In this document: positions 36,582-45,764 of the stretch, piece after piece
How the letters are laid out: each line of letters begins with the position of its first letter
Position numbering within the stretch: the first letter of the stretch is position 1
Origin: Sporosarcina sp. P34
Lineage (GTDB): Bacteria; Bacillota; Bacilli; Bacillales_A; Planococcaceae
Reading direction: 5' to 3'
Assembly: GCF_002743375.1 (NCBI RefSeq)
Contig: NZ_PDZC01000008.1
Location: 79,055 to 143,054 of the forward strand
DNA: 64,000 nucleotides
The notes under the pieces: generated by a model
Databases searched by the model: none
The model's input: the letters and a program-made list of their open reading frames with translations, nothing else
What the model was told of the DNA's origin: nothing
Translations under genes and position numbers: made by a program

Positions 36582-37277
36582 TCAACTGGTTTTATGAGCA
36601 GTTTCCTCATCACGAATTTCTTGCCATCGATCTTTGGCCATTTTGATAATTGTAGGTTCGGTTGATCTGTTTTGCGCTTCAATTACACGTGAGAAATTTC
36701 GTATGGCTTCTGTGCGATCCTGGATGCGCCAAGATAATTCCGCAATGATATATTGCACACGGGTTTCAGACATTTGTGTTCCGATATAATCACCTTCAGA
36801 AAATGCCTTTATGTAGAGGTCACGAGATATTTCGAGATAACGCATTTCTTTCTGGCGGTTTTCATCAGTACGATAAATCCAGGCGATACGCAACATAATT
36901 CCTGCTATCGTTAAATATTTTTCTTTTTTAAAATTGGCATTTAAATACGCTAGTTTATAGGCTTCAATTGCTTGCTCTTTCGTCCGTACGCCACCAAATG
37001 AGCGGCTATGCCATTTAGCTGTTATGTTTTTAGCGATCATTTCTTTTGTGCCCGGCGCAAAGTAAGGAGCGAAATCATCAGTAAATGCAAAACCGCAATT
37101 CGGACATACGGCAACATTATAAAAAATAGGATTAACTTCCTTGTTCATATAAATAGGTCTAAAATCGCTATCATGATCAATTACTCGTACTTGGCGAGAA
37201 CGAACTTTAGTAGTAGGGAAATGCTCTTTACACAGTAAGCACTGCATTTTCTTCTCGTAAAACGGGCTAATTTCCAC
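36582..37277 (-). CDS. DUF2225 zinc-ribbon/TPR protein
   Basis: About 231-aa DUF2225 protein. The N-terminus has two CxxC knuckles (QCLLCKEHF and CPNCGFAF) expected to bind zinc. Residues about 95-220 are helical TPR-like repeats (EAIEAYKLAYLNA; MRYLEISRDLYIKAF; EAIRNFSRVIEAQN). GTG 37277 gives the family start EISPFYEKKMQC and lies about 9 bp after AAAGGG; ATG 37286 touches that site. Function unknown. The divergent promoter region with sufA holds a CCTAGTGGGG motif. Confidence 0.8.
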   Translation of the reverse strand: MEISPFYEKKMQCLLCKEHFPTTKVRSRQVRVIDHDSDFRPIYMNKEVNPIFYNVAVCPNCGFAFTDDFAPYFAPGTKEMIAKNITAKWHSRSFGGVRTKEQAIEAYKLAYLNANFKKEKYLTIAGIMLRIAWIYRTDENRQKEMRYLEISRDLYIKAFSEGDYIGTQMSETRVQYIIAELSWRIQDRTEAIRNFSRVIEAQNRSTEPTIIKMAKDRWQEIRDEETAHKTS

Positions 37278-37344
37278 TAGTATCATCCCTTTCTGTCCTA
37301 AGTCTTATTATACATTATAATAGACCTAGTGGGGGGCTATTTGT

Positions 37345-37374
37345 TTGCATTGTGATGAAAAAGATTGATATGAT
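37345..37374 (+). promoter_or_regulatory. sufA promoter
   Basis: TTGCAT (37345-37350), 18-bp spacer, TATGAT (37369-37374), 31 bp before sufA. A CCTAGTGGGG motif (37325-37334) lies just upstream of the -35. Confidence 0.5.
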
Positions 37375-37405
37375 AAAAAGAAAACGTGGAAAGTGAGTGG
37401 TATTC

Positions 37406-37771
37406 ATGACGAACACAGTAGAGATTACAGAAGCAGCGGCATTTCACGTAAAAAAAATGATGACACATAATGAAGAAGAAGGATCTTTCTTGCGCGTTTC
37501 CGTTAATGGCGGAGGTTGTAGCGGATTAACATACGGTCTTGGTTTTGCTCAGGAAAAAGAAGAGGATGATCTTTCTTATATAGCACATGGCATTCCTGTA
37601 GTGATTAAAGAAGAGGATGCAGCGATTCTTGTAGGGACAAAAGTGGATTATAAAGAATCTTTAATGGGTGGCGGTTTCACCATCGACAATCCGAACGCCA
37701 TTGCAAATTGTGGTTGCGGTACTTCATTTAGAACAGCTACCAAAGCTGGCGCTCCGGCAGATTGCGAGTAA
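37406..37771 (+). CDS. sufA: A-type Fe-S carrier SufA (YutM)
   Basis: 121-aa A-type carrier (HesB/IscA family). Three cluster cysteines occur as GGGCSGLTY and CGCGTSF. Sequence LMGGGFTIDNPNAIANCGCG matches Bacillus SufA/YutM. It is separate from the suf operon 18 kb away, as in B. subtilis. ATG 37406 chosen; GTG 37397 is an in-frame alternative without a site. Confidence 0.94.
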   Translation: MTNTVEITEAAAFHVKKMMTHNEEEGSFLRVSVNGGGCSGLTYGLGFAQEKEEDDLSYIAHGIPVVIKEEDAAILVGTKVDYKESLMGGGFTIDNPNAIANCGCGTSFRTATKAGAPADCE

Positions 37772-37863
37772 ATGAAGAAGATAGTAGTCGAGCAGAATGT
37801 GATGGAATTATAAGGACGCTAAGTCACTAGTCTAATTTGATTATTTGCACAATTATAATTCTG

Positions 37864-37892
37864 TTGAAATACGTTCGCAAAAGGTCTACTAT
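37864..37892 (+). promoter_or_regulatory. yumB promoter
   Basis: TTGAAA (37864-37869), 17-bp spacer, TACTAT (37887-37892). The leader to the GTG start at 38008 is about 110 nt. Confidence 0.6.
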
Positions 37893-38007
37893 AGGAAATG
37901 AAAGTAAGATTCTATTTATATCAAACTAAATGCCGGCACTGCAAAATAAGTAAGATTGATTTTACACGTACTCGGCGTTTAAGAAACTAAAAGGTGGTTC
38001 GATTTAC

Positions 38008-39222
38008 GTGAAAAGACCAACAATCTTAGTATTGGGTGCAGGTTATGGCGGTTTGATGACTGTTGTGAATTTACAGAAGTCATTAGGTGCAGATGAAGCA
38101 GATATCGTTCTAATCAACAAAAATGACTATCACTATGAATCTACGTGGTTGCATGAAGCGGCAGCTGGTACATTAACTCCAGAACAAGTTCGCTACGATA
38201 TTTCCAGCGTAATCAATAGCAATAAAGTAAAGTTCATCGAAGCTGAAGTTACGGGCATCGATGTCGCAACGAAAAACGTCAAAACGAACCTCGGTTCTCA
38301 CACATACGATTATTTAGTAATTGGTCTTGGTTTCGAAGGAGAAACTTTCGGAATTCCAGGTTTGGATAAGTACGCATTGTCTATCGCCAATGTGAATGCA
38401 GCTCGTCACATCCGTGATCACATGGAATATCAATTCGCTACATGGTCTACTGAAGAAGTGAAAAATGATAGCCGTTTGACTATTATCGTAGGTGGGGCTG
38501 GGTTCACAGGAATCGAGTACCTGGGTGAATTAGGAGACCGTGTCCCTGAACTCTGTAAAGAATATGACGTACCGGCCAAAAAAGTACGCATTCTTTGTGT
38601 AGAAGCAGCGCCAATGGTCTTGCCAGGTTTCGATCCGGAACTGGTGGAATACGCAGTGCGCCAATTGGGTGCAAAAGGCGTAGAATTCTCTATCGGCACA
38701 CCGGTTGTTGAAGCGACTCCTGAAGGCGTGAAGATTAAAAAAGGCGAAGATGAGTTTGAATTCATCAAAGCGGGTACAGTCGTGTGGGCTGCTGGCGTTC
38801 GCGGTAACCATTTGATTGAAGAATCAGGTATAGAAAACATGCGTGCTCGTGTTAAAGTTGAGAAAGATATGCGTGCGCCAGGATTCGATGATGTATTTAT
38901 TGTAGGTGATTGTGCATTGATGATCAACGAAGCAATCAATCGTCCATACCCACCAACTGCACAAATTGCTATGCAACAAGGTGAGATGATTGCCAACAAT
39001 ATTATTGCATTGATGAAAGGGAATCCAACGAAAGAATTCGTACCGGATTTAAAAGGTAGCGTTTGTTCTCTAGGTGATTCCGATGCGATTGGTGTCGTAT
39101 TCGATAAAAAAGTGACAGGTGCGAAGGCATCCTTCATGAAAAAAATGATCGATAATCGTGCTCTATTCATGATTGGCGGTCTTGGATTGACGATTAAAAA
39201 AGGTAAATTCAACGTTTTATAA
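38008..39222 (+). CDS. yumB: NADH:menaquinone oxidoreductase, type II (YumB)
   Basis: 404-aa NDH-2. FAD motif [20 protein letters not shown] motif [22 protein letters not shown] contact [32 protein letters not shown]; the C-terminal [25 protein letters not shown] is amphipathic and anchors to the membrane. It is the long form matching B. subtilis YumB. GTG 38008 follows AAAGGTGG. Non-proton-pumping entry of NADH electrons into the menaquinone pool. Confidence 0.92.
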   Translation: MKRPTILVLGAGYGGLMTVVNLQKSLGADEADIVLINKNDYHYESTWLHEAAAGTLTPEQVRYDISSVINSNKVKFIEAEVTGIDVATKNVKTNLGSHTYDYLVIGLGFEGETFGIPGLDKYALSIANVNAARHIRDHMEYQFATWSTEEVKNDSRLTIIVGGAGFTGIEYLGELGDRVPELCKEYDVPAKKVRILCVEAAPMVLPGFDPELVEYAVRQLGAKGVEFSIGTPVVEATPEGVKIKKGEDEFEFIKAGTVVWAAGVRGNHLIEESGIENMRARVKVEKDMRAPGFDDVFIVGDCALMINEAINRPYPPTAQIAMQQGEMIANNIIALMKGNPTKEFVPDLKGSVCSLGDSDAIGVVFDKKVTGAKASFMKKMIDNRALFMIGGLGLTIKKGKFNVL

Positions 39223-39231
39223 TAAATATAG

Positions 39232-39261
39232 AAAAGCACTCGCAGAGGCGAGTGCTTTTTG
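39232..39261 (+). terminator. yumB terminator
   Basis: AGCACTCGC / GCGAGTGCT perfect stem, short loop, TTTTT. Confidence 0.9.
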
Positions 39262-39441
39262 TGTGCATGAAAATAGGCAATAAGTCAACTATAGAAGTAG
39301 TTAAATTAGATAAAATCGTCTGTCAGATTTTAAGATTTCATGACATCTGCAAAGAACGTTCTGTGTACACTGTCTCATTCTATTGAAAGCCGTCGCATCA
39401 TCCTGTAAAATGTTGAAGTGATGAACTGGGGGTTAGCAAGC

Positions 39442-39768
39442 ATGCAAACTATATCCATAGCACAAGTGATGCTATCGATCTTGATATTTATTGTAATGTT
39501 TTTCGGTATCGGTTTTTTAATAAATATGTTGTTACGTATGACGTGGCTTATGGCTATCGTTTATCCGATTATTGTAATTTTTATTATTGATGATGTGCCG
39601 ATGTATGAATACATTACGAAGCCTAGTTTTGCTTTTAGTGAGCTGGGGGCGAATATTATGTCGCTACATGCCGTGGATATCGTGATCCTGGCGAGTGGTA
39701 TGGTCGGAGCGATTATCGCAGGTTTTGTAATGAAAGCTTTACGCAAGATGGGGTATCAGATGTTTTGA
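39442..39768 (+). CDS. yuiB: YuiB-like membrane protein
   Basis: 108-aa protein with three transmembrane helices (IAQVMLSILIFIVMFFGIGFLINMLL; WLMAIVYPIIVIFIID; VDIVILASGMVGAIIAGFVM). Size and position after yumB match YuiB. ATG 39442 lies 9 bp after GGGGGTT; earlier ATGs at 39418 and 39421 have no site. Function unknown. Confidence 0.75.
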   Translation: MQTISIAQVMLSILIFIVMFFGIGFLINMLLRMTWLMAIVYPIIVIFIIDDVPMYEYITKPSFAFSELGANIMSLHAVDIVILASGMVGAIIAGFVMKALRKMGYQMF

Positions 39769-39790
39769 TATTTTTCCATACGTGATATGA

Positions 39791-39850
39791 AAAAACGGAG
39801 CTGGACAGGAAGTCGTGAATTACGACATCTTGTGACAGTTCCGTTTTTTA
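39791..39850. terminator. bidirectional terminator between yuiB and yuiD
   Basis: AAAAAACGGA at the left and TCCGTTTTTT at the right pair, with inner GTCGTGAATTACGAC. A- and T-runs at both ends allow use from either side. Confidence 0.75.
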
Positions 39851-39903
39851 CGTTGATTTAGAGATGAAAAGAATAAAGGAGGTGAGGGCACCGTTGATCG
39901 ACG

Positions 39904-40380
39904 TTACAATATAACGGTATACGTAAAGATCGAGATGAGAATACCTGTTAGAGCACCGAAAAATACTTCGTTTGGTTTGTGGCCGAGTAGGGTTTTGAGT
40001 TCTTGAATTTTTGCGTCATTGTCTTTCTTCGGCCAGTCTTTCAAATCGTTGACGAATATTTGGAAGTCGGAGCGCATTTGGTTGATGATGACGGCTTGTT
40101 GTCCGGCTTGGTAGCGGATGCCGGTTGCGTCGAACATGACAATGACTGCGAATATAGCGGATATGGCGAATAACGGCGAATCTAGGCCGGCTTCGAATGC
40201 GATGGCGGTTGTGAGTGCAGTGACAGCTGCCGAATGGGAACTCGGCATGCCGCCTGTAGATGTCATGAGTCCAAAATCGAGTTTACGTGTCAATAAAAAA
40301 TGAATAGGAATTTTTACAAATTGGGCAAAAAAGATGGCGAATAACGCTACGAGGAGCGGTATGTTTTCAAAAATAGCCAA
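39904..40380 (-). CDS. yuiD: divergent PAP2-family membrane protein (YuiD)
   Basis: 158-aa membrane protein of the divergent PAP2 (DUF212) family. STGGMPSSHSAAVTALTTAIAF is the phosphatase-like motif and FDATGIRYQAGQQA the second. Start TTG 40380 follows AGGGAG by 9 bp and yields exactly the length of B. subtilis YuiD; upstream codons are open by chance. Probably acts on a lipid phosphate. Confidence 0.87.
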   Translation of the reverse strand: MAIFENIPLLVALFAIFFAQFVKIPIHFLLTRKLDFGLMTSTGGMPSSHSAAVTALTTAIAFEAGLDSPLFAISAIFAVIVMFDATGIRYQAGQQAVIINQMRSDFQIFVNDLKDWPKKDNDAKIQELKTLLGHKPNEVFFGALTGILISIFTYTVIL

Positions 40381-40486
40381 GAGGTTCCACTCCCTTACTG
40401 TCAGTAGTTTAGCAATTAGTATAACATAATCTGGATTCACACGCTGTCTCCAATCCACAATACTGCTCATTGCGTGTGCTAATCTG

Positions 40487-40502
40487 ACTAGTCTATACTA
40501 GT
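40487..40502 (+). promoter_or_regulatory. pepA -10 region inside an inverted repeat
   Basis: ACTAGT (40487-40492) and ACTAGT (40497-40502), itself palindromic, flank a TATACT -10 box at 40494-40499, about 40 bp before pepA. No good -35 is visible. A regulator site is possible. Confidence 0.4.
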
Positions 40503-40538
40503 ATGGGGCAAGCGTAAAGAAAAGGGGAGGAACCATTC

Positions 40539-42053
40539 ATGATAAACGTAGAAACAACATCCACAATTGATCAGACAGAAGTAGAAGTACTTATTGTAGG
40601 AATACCAGATCATCCAGAGAATGTAGAAGGCTTCGATTTGTTCGTTGAATCTTTCCATCCTTTATTGCCAGACTGGATTAAATCACAGGACATTCAACAA
40701 AAGTGTAAGGCGATTACTAAAATGCCTGCGCTGTCCAAACAAAGTTACGATCGAGTGTACTTTGTGGGCGTTGGCAATCAGAAGCGACTGACTGAACAGC
40801 TAGTGCGTGAATTATTCGCTGAAGTAGGTAAACAACTACACAAGGATCGTGTACGCACTGTAGGCGTCTGGACAGCGCCGTTTTGCAATGATGAGATAGA
40901 TAGTGAGGACGTAGCGTTCCTGGCCTCTGAGGGTATCGGAATGGGCTCCTACACATATGAAGGGTTCAAGACATCATCCAATGAAGTGGATGTCTCCTTG
41001 ACAACTATGACATTCATTACAACGGAAGATGCAGATCGTGTGACTGCTGCCGGAGAAGTCGGCATGATCTCCGCACATGCAGTGAACGAAGCGAGGACGC
41101 TAGTCAATGTACCCCCTAATCTATTGACGCCAACTAAGATGGCGGAATACGCACAAGAATTGGCGGAAAGCTATGATCTAGAAATAGATATTCTAGGAAA
41201 AGCCGAAATGGAAGAGCTCGGTATGGGAGCCATTCTTGCGGTCAATCAAGGTTCAGTTGAAGAACCAAAACTCATTGTTCTTAAGTATCAAGCGACGGAA
41301 CAGTGGGAAGATGTCATTGGTTTAGTCGGTAAAGGAATTACTTATAATACGGGCGGCTATTCATTGAAGCCTAAGGACGGCATGGTCGGCATGAAAGGTG
41401 ATATGGGTGGCGCAGCAGCTGTACTTGGCGCTATGGCAATCATAGGGGAGTCACGACCGAAGAAAAATGTGATTGCGGTCATTGCTTCTTCCGACAACAT
41501 GATTTCCGGTGAAGCATTCAAGCCGGATGATGTGATTACATCCTTAAGCGGAAAGACCATTGAAGTGTTAAATACAGACGCGGAAGGTCGTTTAGTACTA
41601 GCGGATGCAGTGACGTATGCGAAGCAAGCGGGCGCTGAGTATTTGATTGATGTGGCCACGCTAACAGGCGGTGTCATTGTGGCGCTCGGTCATGATAAAA
41701 CGGGTACACTGACCAACCATGACGGATTCTATAAAAAATTTCAGGAAGCTGCGGATGAAACAGGGGAATTCATTTGGCAACTGCCATTAACGGAGAGCGA
41801 TCGTCAGCGGATTCGCAAAAGCGATGTCGCGGATGTAAATAACTCACCAGGACGAGATGGCCATATGATCTTCGGGGGCGGCTTCGTCGGAGAATTTGTT
41901 GGGGATACGCCGTGGATTCATTTAGACATTGCAGGTACGTCTGATGCAGCCACTCCACATGCGCTCGGTCCGAAAGGTGCGACGGGCGTTATGGTCCGTA
42001 CATTGGCGACCTTCGTGGAGCGCTTGGCTGCTGAAGCAGAACCACAAGAATAA
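40539..42053 (+). CDS. pepA: leucyl aminopeptidase (M17)
   Basis: 504-aa M17 cytosol aminopeptidase. The family signature NTDAEGRLVLADAV and metal-binding VGKGITYNTGGYSLKPKDGMVGMKGDMGGAAAV are intact, though the usual GITFDSGG reads GITYNTGG, replacing the Asp and Ser. N-terminal macrodomain-like region about 1-180. RBS AGGGGAGGAA. Removes N-terminal residues from peptides using two metal ions; the Asp-to-Asn change at a metal-proximal position is notable. Confidence 0.9.
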   Translation: MINVETTSTIDQTEVEVLIVGIPDHPENVEGFDLFVESFHPLLPDWIKSQDIQQKCKAITKMPALSKQSYDRVYFVGVGNQKRLTEQLVRELFAEVGKQLHKDRVRTVGVWTAPFCNDEIDSEDVAFLASEGIGMGSYTYEGFKTSSNEVDVSLTTMTFITTEDADRVTAAGEVGMISAHAVNEARTLVNVPPNLLTPTKMAEYAQELAESYDLEIDILGKAEMEELGMGAILAVNQGSVEEPKLIVLKYQATEQWEDVIGLVGKGITYNTGGYSLKPKDGMVGMKGDMGGAAAVLGAMAIIGESRPKKNVIAVIASSDNMISGEAFKPDDVITSLSGKTIEVLNTDAEGRLVLADAVTYAKQAGAEYLIDVATLTGGVIVALGHDKTGTLTNHDGFYKKFQEAADETGEFIWQLPLTESDRQRIRKSDVADVNNSPGRDGHMIFGGGFVGEFVGDTPWIHLDIAGTSDAATPHALGPKGATGVMVRTLATFVERLAAEAEPQE

Positions 42054-42123
42054 CTCAGTATAGGCGCTTTCCCCAATCCTTCTTTCCAGTTGGTCATAGG
42101 ATAAAGGGAAAGGGGGAGCTTGG

Positions 42124-42372
42124 ATGACAAGACATAATTATAGAGGTGGATATGGTGGCGGTCGTGGTCATCATGGTGGAGGGTATGGCGGTGGATTTGG
42201 TAGTTTCGGCGGCTTCGGTGGTCCTTTTCTAGGTGGCTTAGTTGGCGGATTTTTAGGTAATGCTATTTCTCCAGGCTACGGGTACGGCTTCGGTGGAGGA
42301 TATTACCCACCTTACTACAACAGCTATCCTTACTATCCACAACCATATTACCCTTATTATCCATACTATTAA
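42124..42372 (+). CDS. Gly/Tyr/Pro-rich low-complexity protein
   Basis: 82-aa protein: residues 8-35 are GGYGGG-type repeats with His and Arg, a central LGGLVGGFLGNAI stretch could insert in a membrane, and residues 50-82 are Tyr/Pro-rich (PYYPYYPYY). RBS AAAGGGGGAGC. Composition resembles small spore-coat or surface-adhesive proteins, but no homolog can be named. Followed by a bidirectional terminator. Confidence 0.65.
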   Translation: MTRHNYRGGYGGGRGHHGGGYGGGFGSFGGFGGPFLGGLVGGFLGNAISPGYGYGFGGGYYPPYYNSYPYYPQPYYPYYPYY

Positions 42373-42413
42373 AAAACACGCCGTGATGACTATTCGTCAT
42401 CCGGCGTGTTTTT
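42371..42413. terminator. bidirectional terminator shared with mrpG
   Basis: AAAACACGCC(GT)GATGAC / GTCATC(C)GGCGTGTTTTT with A- and T-runs on both sides. The mrpG stop codon (42390-42392) lies at the top of the stem. Confidence 0.85.
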
Positions 42414-42773
42414 ATCTGATTCTATGCGTAGTTCTATTACAGCTTCTTTTAGATCATCAGCAACCGTTAATTCGGTAGGCTTTACACCCGACATATACGC
42501 AGCGCGCGTCATTAAGTGACCGCCAATGGGAGAAGTGATGAACAAGAAGACGATCCCAAGTAACAGCGCCACACTGAAATGGCCTTCATTCCACCAAAAG
42601 TGGAGAAATACGCCTAGCAGTAAACTCATAACGCCAAGCGTAGCGCTCTTCGAAGCAGCATGCGCGCGTGTATAGACATCTGGGAGCCGTAAAATTCCAA
42701 TGACTGTGACGATCGTAAAAATGATCCCCACCGTAACGAGTAACACAATCAAAATGTCAGCGATTAGGTCCAC
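42390..42773 (-). CDS. mrpG: Mrp Na+/H+ antiporter subunit G
   Basis: 127-aa MrpG with three transmembrane helices; conserved LRLPDVYTRAHAASKSATLGVMSLLLG. GTG 42773 inside the end of mrpF follows GGAGAG and gives the normal N-terminus; the longer upstream frame (to 42824) is antisense chance. Last subunit of the seven-gene mrp operon. Confidence 0.93.
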   Translation of the reverse strand: MDLIADILIVLLVTVGIIFTIVTVIGILRLPDVYTRAHAASKSATLGVMSLLLGVFLHFWWNEGHFSVALLLGIVFLFITSPIGGHLMTRAAYMSGVKPTELTVADDLKEAVIELRIESDKNTPDDE

Positions 42774-43038
42774 GTTCGATAATCTCTCCTCTCTCAATGA
42801 ATTTGGAGAAGGACACTGTGCCAATAAACGACATAATGGCGATCAATAGAATCGCATCGATGAAGAAAGGTGTGTCGAACAAGATGGAAAACAGTGCGAT
42901 CGCTGATATGAGCATGACACCGACTGCGTCAAGAGCTACTAAACGATCCGGCACAGAAGGACCTTTCCATACACGGTATAGTAATCCGAGCATAGACAGG
43001 ATAACTAGCACGAGACAGACAGAATAAAATACATTCAT
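42757..43038 (-). CDS. mrpF: Mrp Na+/H+ antiporter subunit F
   Basis: 93-aa MrpF with three transmembrane helices; KGPSVPDRLVALDAVGVMLISAIAL is the family core. Overlaps mrpE by 4 bp (ATGA) and mrpG by 17 bp. Required for complex assembly in Bacillus Mrp. Confidence 0.94.
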   Translation of the reverse strand: MNVFYSVCLVLVILSMLGLLYRVWKGPSVPDRLVALDAVGVMLISAIALFSILFDTPFFIDAILLIAIMSFIGTVSFSKFIERGEIIERGPNR

Positions 43039-43517
43039 CCTCGGCTCACCTCCATAATGGCTTTCTCGAATGTGTTTTTAATAGAATCGATTGCTTCATC
43101 GACATCGTCTACATCAATCGCGTGGATATACAAAATCCGCTGATCATCTGAAACATGAACGACGACCGTACCAGGCGTTAACGTAATTAAACTAGATAAC
43201 AACGTAATTTCCCAATCTTTTTCAAGCTCTGTCGGCAAAGCGAAGAACATCGGCTGCATTGTCGATAAATCCGGCTTGATCACTAGTAGCAACACGGAAA
43301 TATTCGACATGATTAGTTCTTTTAGAAAAATCGCTGTCAGCTTCACTGCAGACCAGATTCGCCAAATGTACAAGCGCCCACTAAAATAGCGGCGTGTCAT
43401 GATAATCATCAACAGCCCGATAAGATATCCGATGATGAACGTAGAAGGTGTCAATGAACTTGACATGAACATCCAAACGACTGCAATGAAGAAATTTAAT
43501 AGTATCTGAAAAGCCAT
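43035..43517 (-). CDS. mrpE: Mrp Na+/H+ antiporter subunit E
   Basis: 160-aa MrpE: N-terminal transmembrane helices (LLNFFIAVVWMFMSSSLTPSTFIIGYLIGLLMIIM) and a cytosolic domain with SLITLTPGTVVVHVSDDQRILYIHAID. Six bases separate it from mrpD. Non-core subunit needed for full antiport. Confidence 0.94.
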   Translation of the reverse strand: MAFQILLNFFIAVVWMFMSSSLTPSTFIIGYLIGLLMIIMTRRYFSGRLYIWRIWSAVKLTAIFLKELIMSNISVLLLVIKPDLSTMQPMFFALPTELEKDWEITLLSSLITLTPGTVVVHVSDDQRILYIHAIDVDDVDEAIDSIKNTFEKAIMEVSRG

Positions 43518-43523
43518 TGACCT

Positions 43524-45017
43524 CTACTCCTTTAACACCGCATTTATATAGATGGATGGATCTGCCAGTACATTCGCTGCATCCGTCATATATGGCATTA
43601 GCCACTCCGTACCTACACCGTACGCTACCGAAATGAGTACCAACATAACAGCCGGAAACATCAATTGGCGATACGTGCGTGAATCGCGAACAGGAAGATC
43701 GTTCTTTTGAGTACCCCAAAATGCATAAATGAAAATCCGAATGACAGACAGTAGTACCACTAGGCTTGAGGCCAAAATAATGATACTGCCGATCACGTGA
43801 TCCGCTTCAAATGCCCCTTTTGTGATCAGCACTTTTCCGATAAATCCACTTAACGGAGGGATACCTGCTAGACCGAACGCAGCGATTAAATACGTCCAAC
43901 CAAGCGTACCGTGCGTTTTAATTAAACCACCCATTTGCCGCAAGTTCGAAGTGCCGGTTACGTAAATGATGATACCAATCAGGACAAACAGTGCCCCTTT
44001 GATCAACATATCATGAATTAAATAGTAAACCGCGCCTTCTAGTCCGGACGTGTTCATTTGAGCTACACCGAACAAGATGACACCTACTGCAATGATGATA
44101 TTGTAAATGATGATTTGTTTTACATCGAAATACGCAAGAGCGCCGATACAGCCTGCAATGATAGTCAGTAACGATAGAATCATCAAAAACTGATGCGTAA
44201 ATCCAATGTCGTGCACGAAAAACAACGTATAGGTACGCGTAATCGCATATACACCGACTTTAGTCAGTAAGGCACCGAATAATGCGAGAACGGGTATCGG
44301 TGGGGCAGCGTACGAATTAGGTAACCAGAAATACAAGGGAAAGATTGCCCCTTTAATGCCGAAGACGATTAAAAACAAAATCGCAATAACCGAAACAATT
44401 CCTGGTTGATTGATCTCTGCAATCTTCACAGAGATATCCGCCATATTCAATGTACCGACGATAGAGTACAAATACGCTACCGTAATGACAAAGATGGCAG
44501 ACGAAATAACGTTTACCAATATGTATTTGATAGATTCACGAAGCTGCCGTTTCTCGCCGCCAAGCACAATAAGCAAATAGGATGCGATCAGTAGCACTTC
44601 GAAGAATACGAACATATTGAAAATATCGCCTGTTGTGAAGGCGCCATTGATTCCTGTAATCATGAACAGGATCGCAGGATAGTAGAAAAATCTCTCTCTT
44701 TCTACACCGATGGATGAAAAGCTATAGACGACGACAAAAAATGTAATGATGATCGTCGTCGTGACGAGCATGGCGGAGAACATGTCCGACACCATCGTAA
44801 TCCCAAATGGTGCAGGCCAACTCCCGAGTGTCACGCTTTGGATTCCTTCTGTCTTCACTGTCGCGATAAGCCAAAAAGAAGCAACTAGACTGAGAGCCAA
44901 TCCGATCAGTGTTAAAACTCTCTGGACGACCACCTGCTCTTTGAAAAACAATAAGATCATCGCGAAAAAGAAAGGAATAATGATCGGAAATAAAAGAAGA
45001 TTAATCATGTTCATCAT
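43524..45017 (-). CDS. mrpD: Mrp Na+/H+ antiporter subunit D
   Basis: 497-aa MrpD, homologous to NuoN/NuoM proton-channel subunits of complex I, with about 14 transmembrane helices. Core sequences FVFFEVLLIASYLLIVLGG and KGAIFPLYFWLPNSYAAPP contain the proton-path Glu and Lys. Overlaps mrpC by 17 bp. Confidence 0.95.
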   Translation of the reverse strand: MMNMINLLLFPIIIPFFFAMILLFFKEQVVVQRVLTLIGLALSLVASFWLIATVKTEGIQSVTLGSWPAPFGITMVSDMFSAMLVTTTIIITFFVVVYSFSSIGVERERFFYYPAILFMITGINGAFTTGDIFNMFVFFEVLLIASYLLIVLGGEKRQLRESIKYILVNVISSAIFVITVAYLYSIVGTLNMADISVKIAEINQPGIVSVIAILFLIVFGIKGAIFPLYFWLPNSYAAPPIPVLALFGALLTKVGVYAITRTYTLFFVHDIGFTHQFLMILSLLTIIAGCIGALAYFDVKQIIIYNIIIAVGVILFGVAQMNTSGLEGAVYYLIHDMLIKGALFVLIGIIIYVTGTSNLRQMGGLIKTHGTLGWTYLIAAFGLAGIPPLSGFIGKVLITKGAFEADHVIGSIIILASSLVVLLSVIRIFIYAFWGTQKNDLPVRDSRTYRQLMFPAVMLVLISVAYGVGTEWLMPYMTDAANVLADPSIYINAVLKE

Positions 45018-45342
45018 TCCCTCTCAATTCATTCATATTATCTGTTTGGTGTACAGCATACATCCGATATGCCATGACAAGCATGACCGCCGTCACACCA
45101 AAACTGATGACGATCGCAGTTAAGATCAATGCTTGAGGCAGGGGATCTGCAAAATCAGTCACACCGTCGATTAGGACGGGAGGCGCTGTGCCTCCGAGTC
45201 CACCCATCGTAAGAATGAGTAAGTGTGCTCCATGACTGAGCAAACCGGTACCTAAAATCACTTTCAGTAAACTTCTCGATAAAATCAAATAGACGGCTGC
45301 CGTAAATAATATACCGATCAGAATCGAAAGAATAAGCTCCAT
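45001..45342 (-). CDS. mrpC: Mrp Na+/H+ antiporter subunit C
   Basis: 113-aa MrpC, NuoK-like, three transmembrane helices; LLSHGAHLLILTMGG and DPLPQALILTAIVISFGVTAVMLVMAYR are conserved. Abuts mrpB with a 1-bp overlap. Confidence 0.95.
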   Translation of the reverse strand: MELILSILIGILFTAAVYLILSRSLLKVILGTGLLSHGAHLLILTMGGLGGTAPPVLIDGVTDFADPLPQALILTAIVISFGVTAVMLVMAYRMYAVHQTDNMNELRGNDEHD

Positions 45343-45764
45343 CAGTCATCGCCTCCAATCGATTGAATAATCGTGATGGCGGAACCAACGACAACTAAAT
45401 ATACGCCACTATCGAACAACATCGCTGTGTGAAGGGACGTGTGTCCGAACAGCGGTAAGTCAAAATCACTGAATGCATGCGTGAAGAACGGTACATTAAA
45501 GAAAATCGAGCCCGCCGCTGTACCTAACGCAAGCAATAATCCGATCGCAGTCATCACCGTAAAGTTGAACGGTAGAATCTGTTGAATCGTTCGTAAATCG
45601 AATGCCAACAACAACAGGACAATCGCACCCGTCGTCAACAAACCGCCGACGAATCCTCCGCCTGGTGCATAGTGACCCGCGAAAAAGATATGTATGGAGA
45701 ACAAGAAGATGATGAAAAACACTACTTTAGCAGTGGTTTGTAAAATAACATCATTCGTTTTCAT
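45342..45764 (-). CDS. mrpB: Mrp Na+/H+ antiporter subunit B
   Basis: 140-aa MrpB with four transmembrane helices; NDVILQTTAKVVFFIIFLFSIHIFFAGHYAPGGGFVGGLL is the family N-terminus. ATG 45764 follows AAAGGAG by 7 bp; the in-frame codon at 45788 is inside mrpA without a site. Overlaps mrpA by 14 bp. Confidence 0.95.
   Translation of the reverse strand: MKTNDVILQTTAKVVFFIIFLFSIHIFFAGHYAPGGGFVGGLLTTGAIVLLLLAFDLRTIQQILPFNFTVMTAIGLLLALGTAAGSIFFNVPFFTHAFSDFDLPLFGHTSLHTAMLFDSGVYLVVVGSAITIIQSIGGDD

Noticed and set aside
37862..37880. Rex (NADH-sensing) operator before yumB
   Set aside because: TGTTGAA-ATACG-TTCGCAA has a wrong left half and a 5-bp instead of 4-bp centre; the sequence is better explained by the -35 box TTGAAA.
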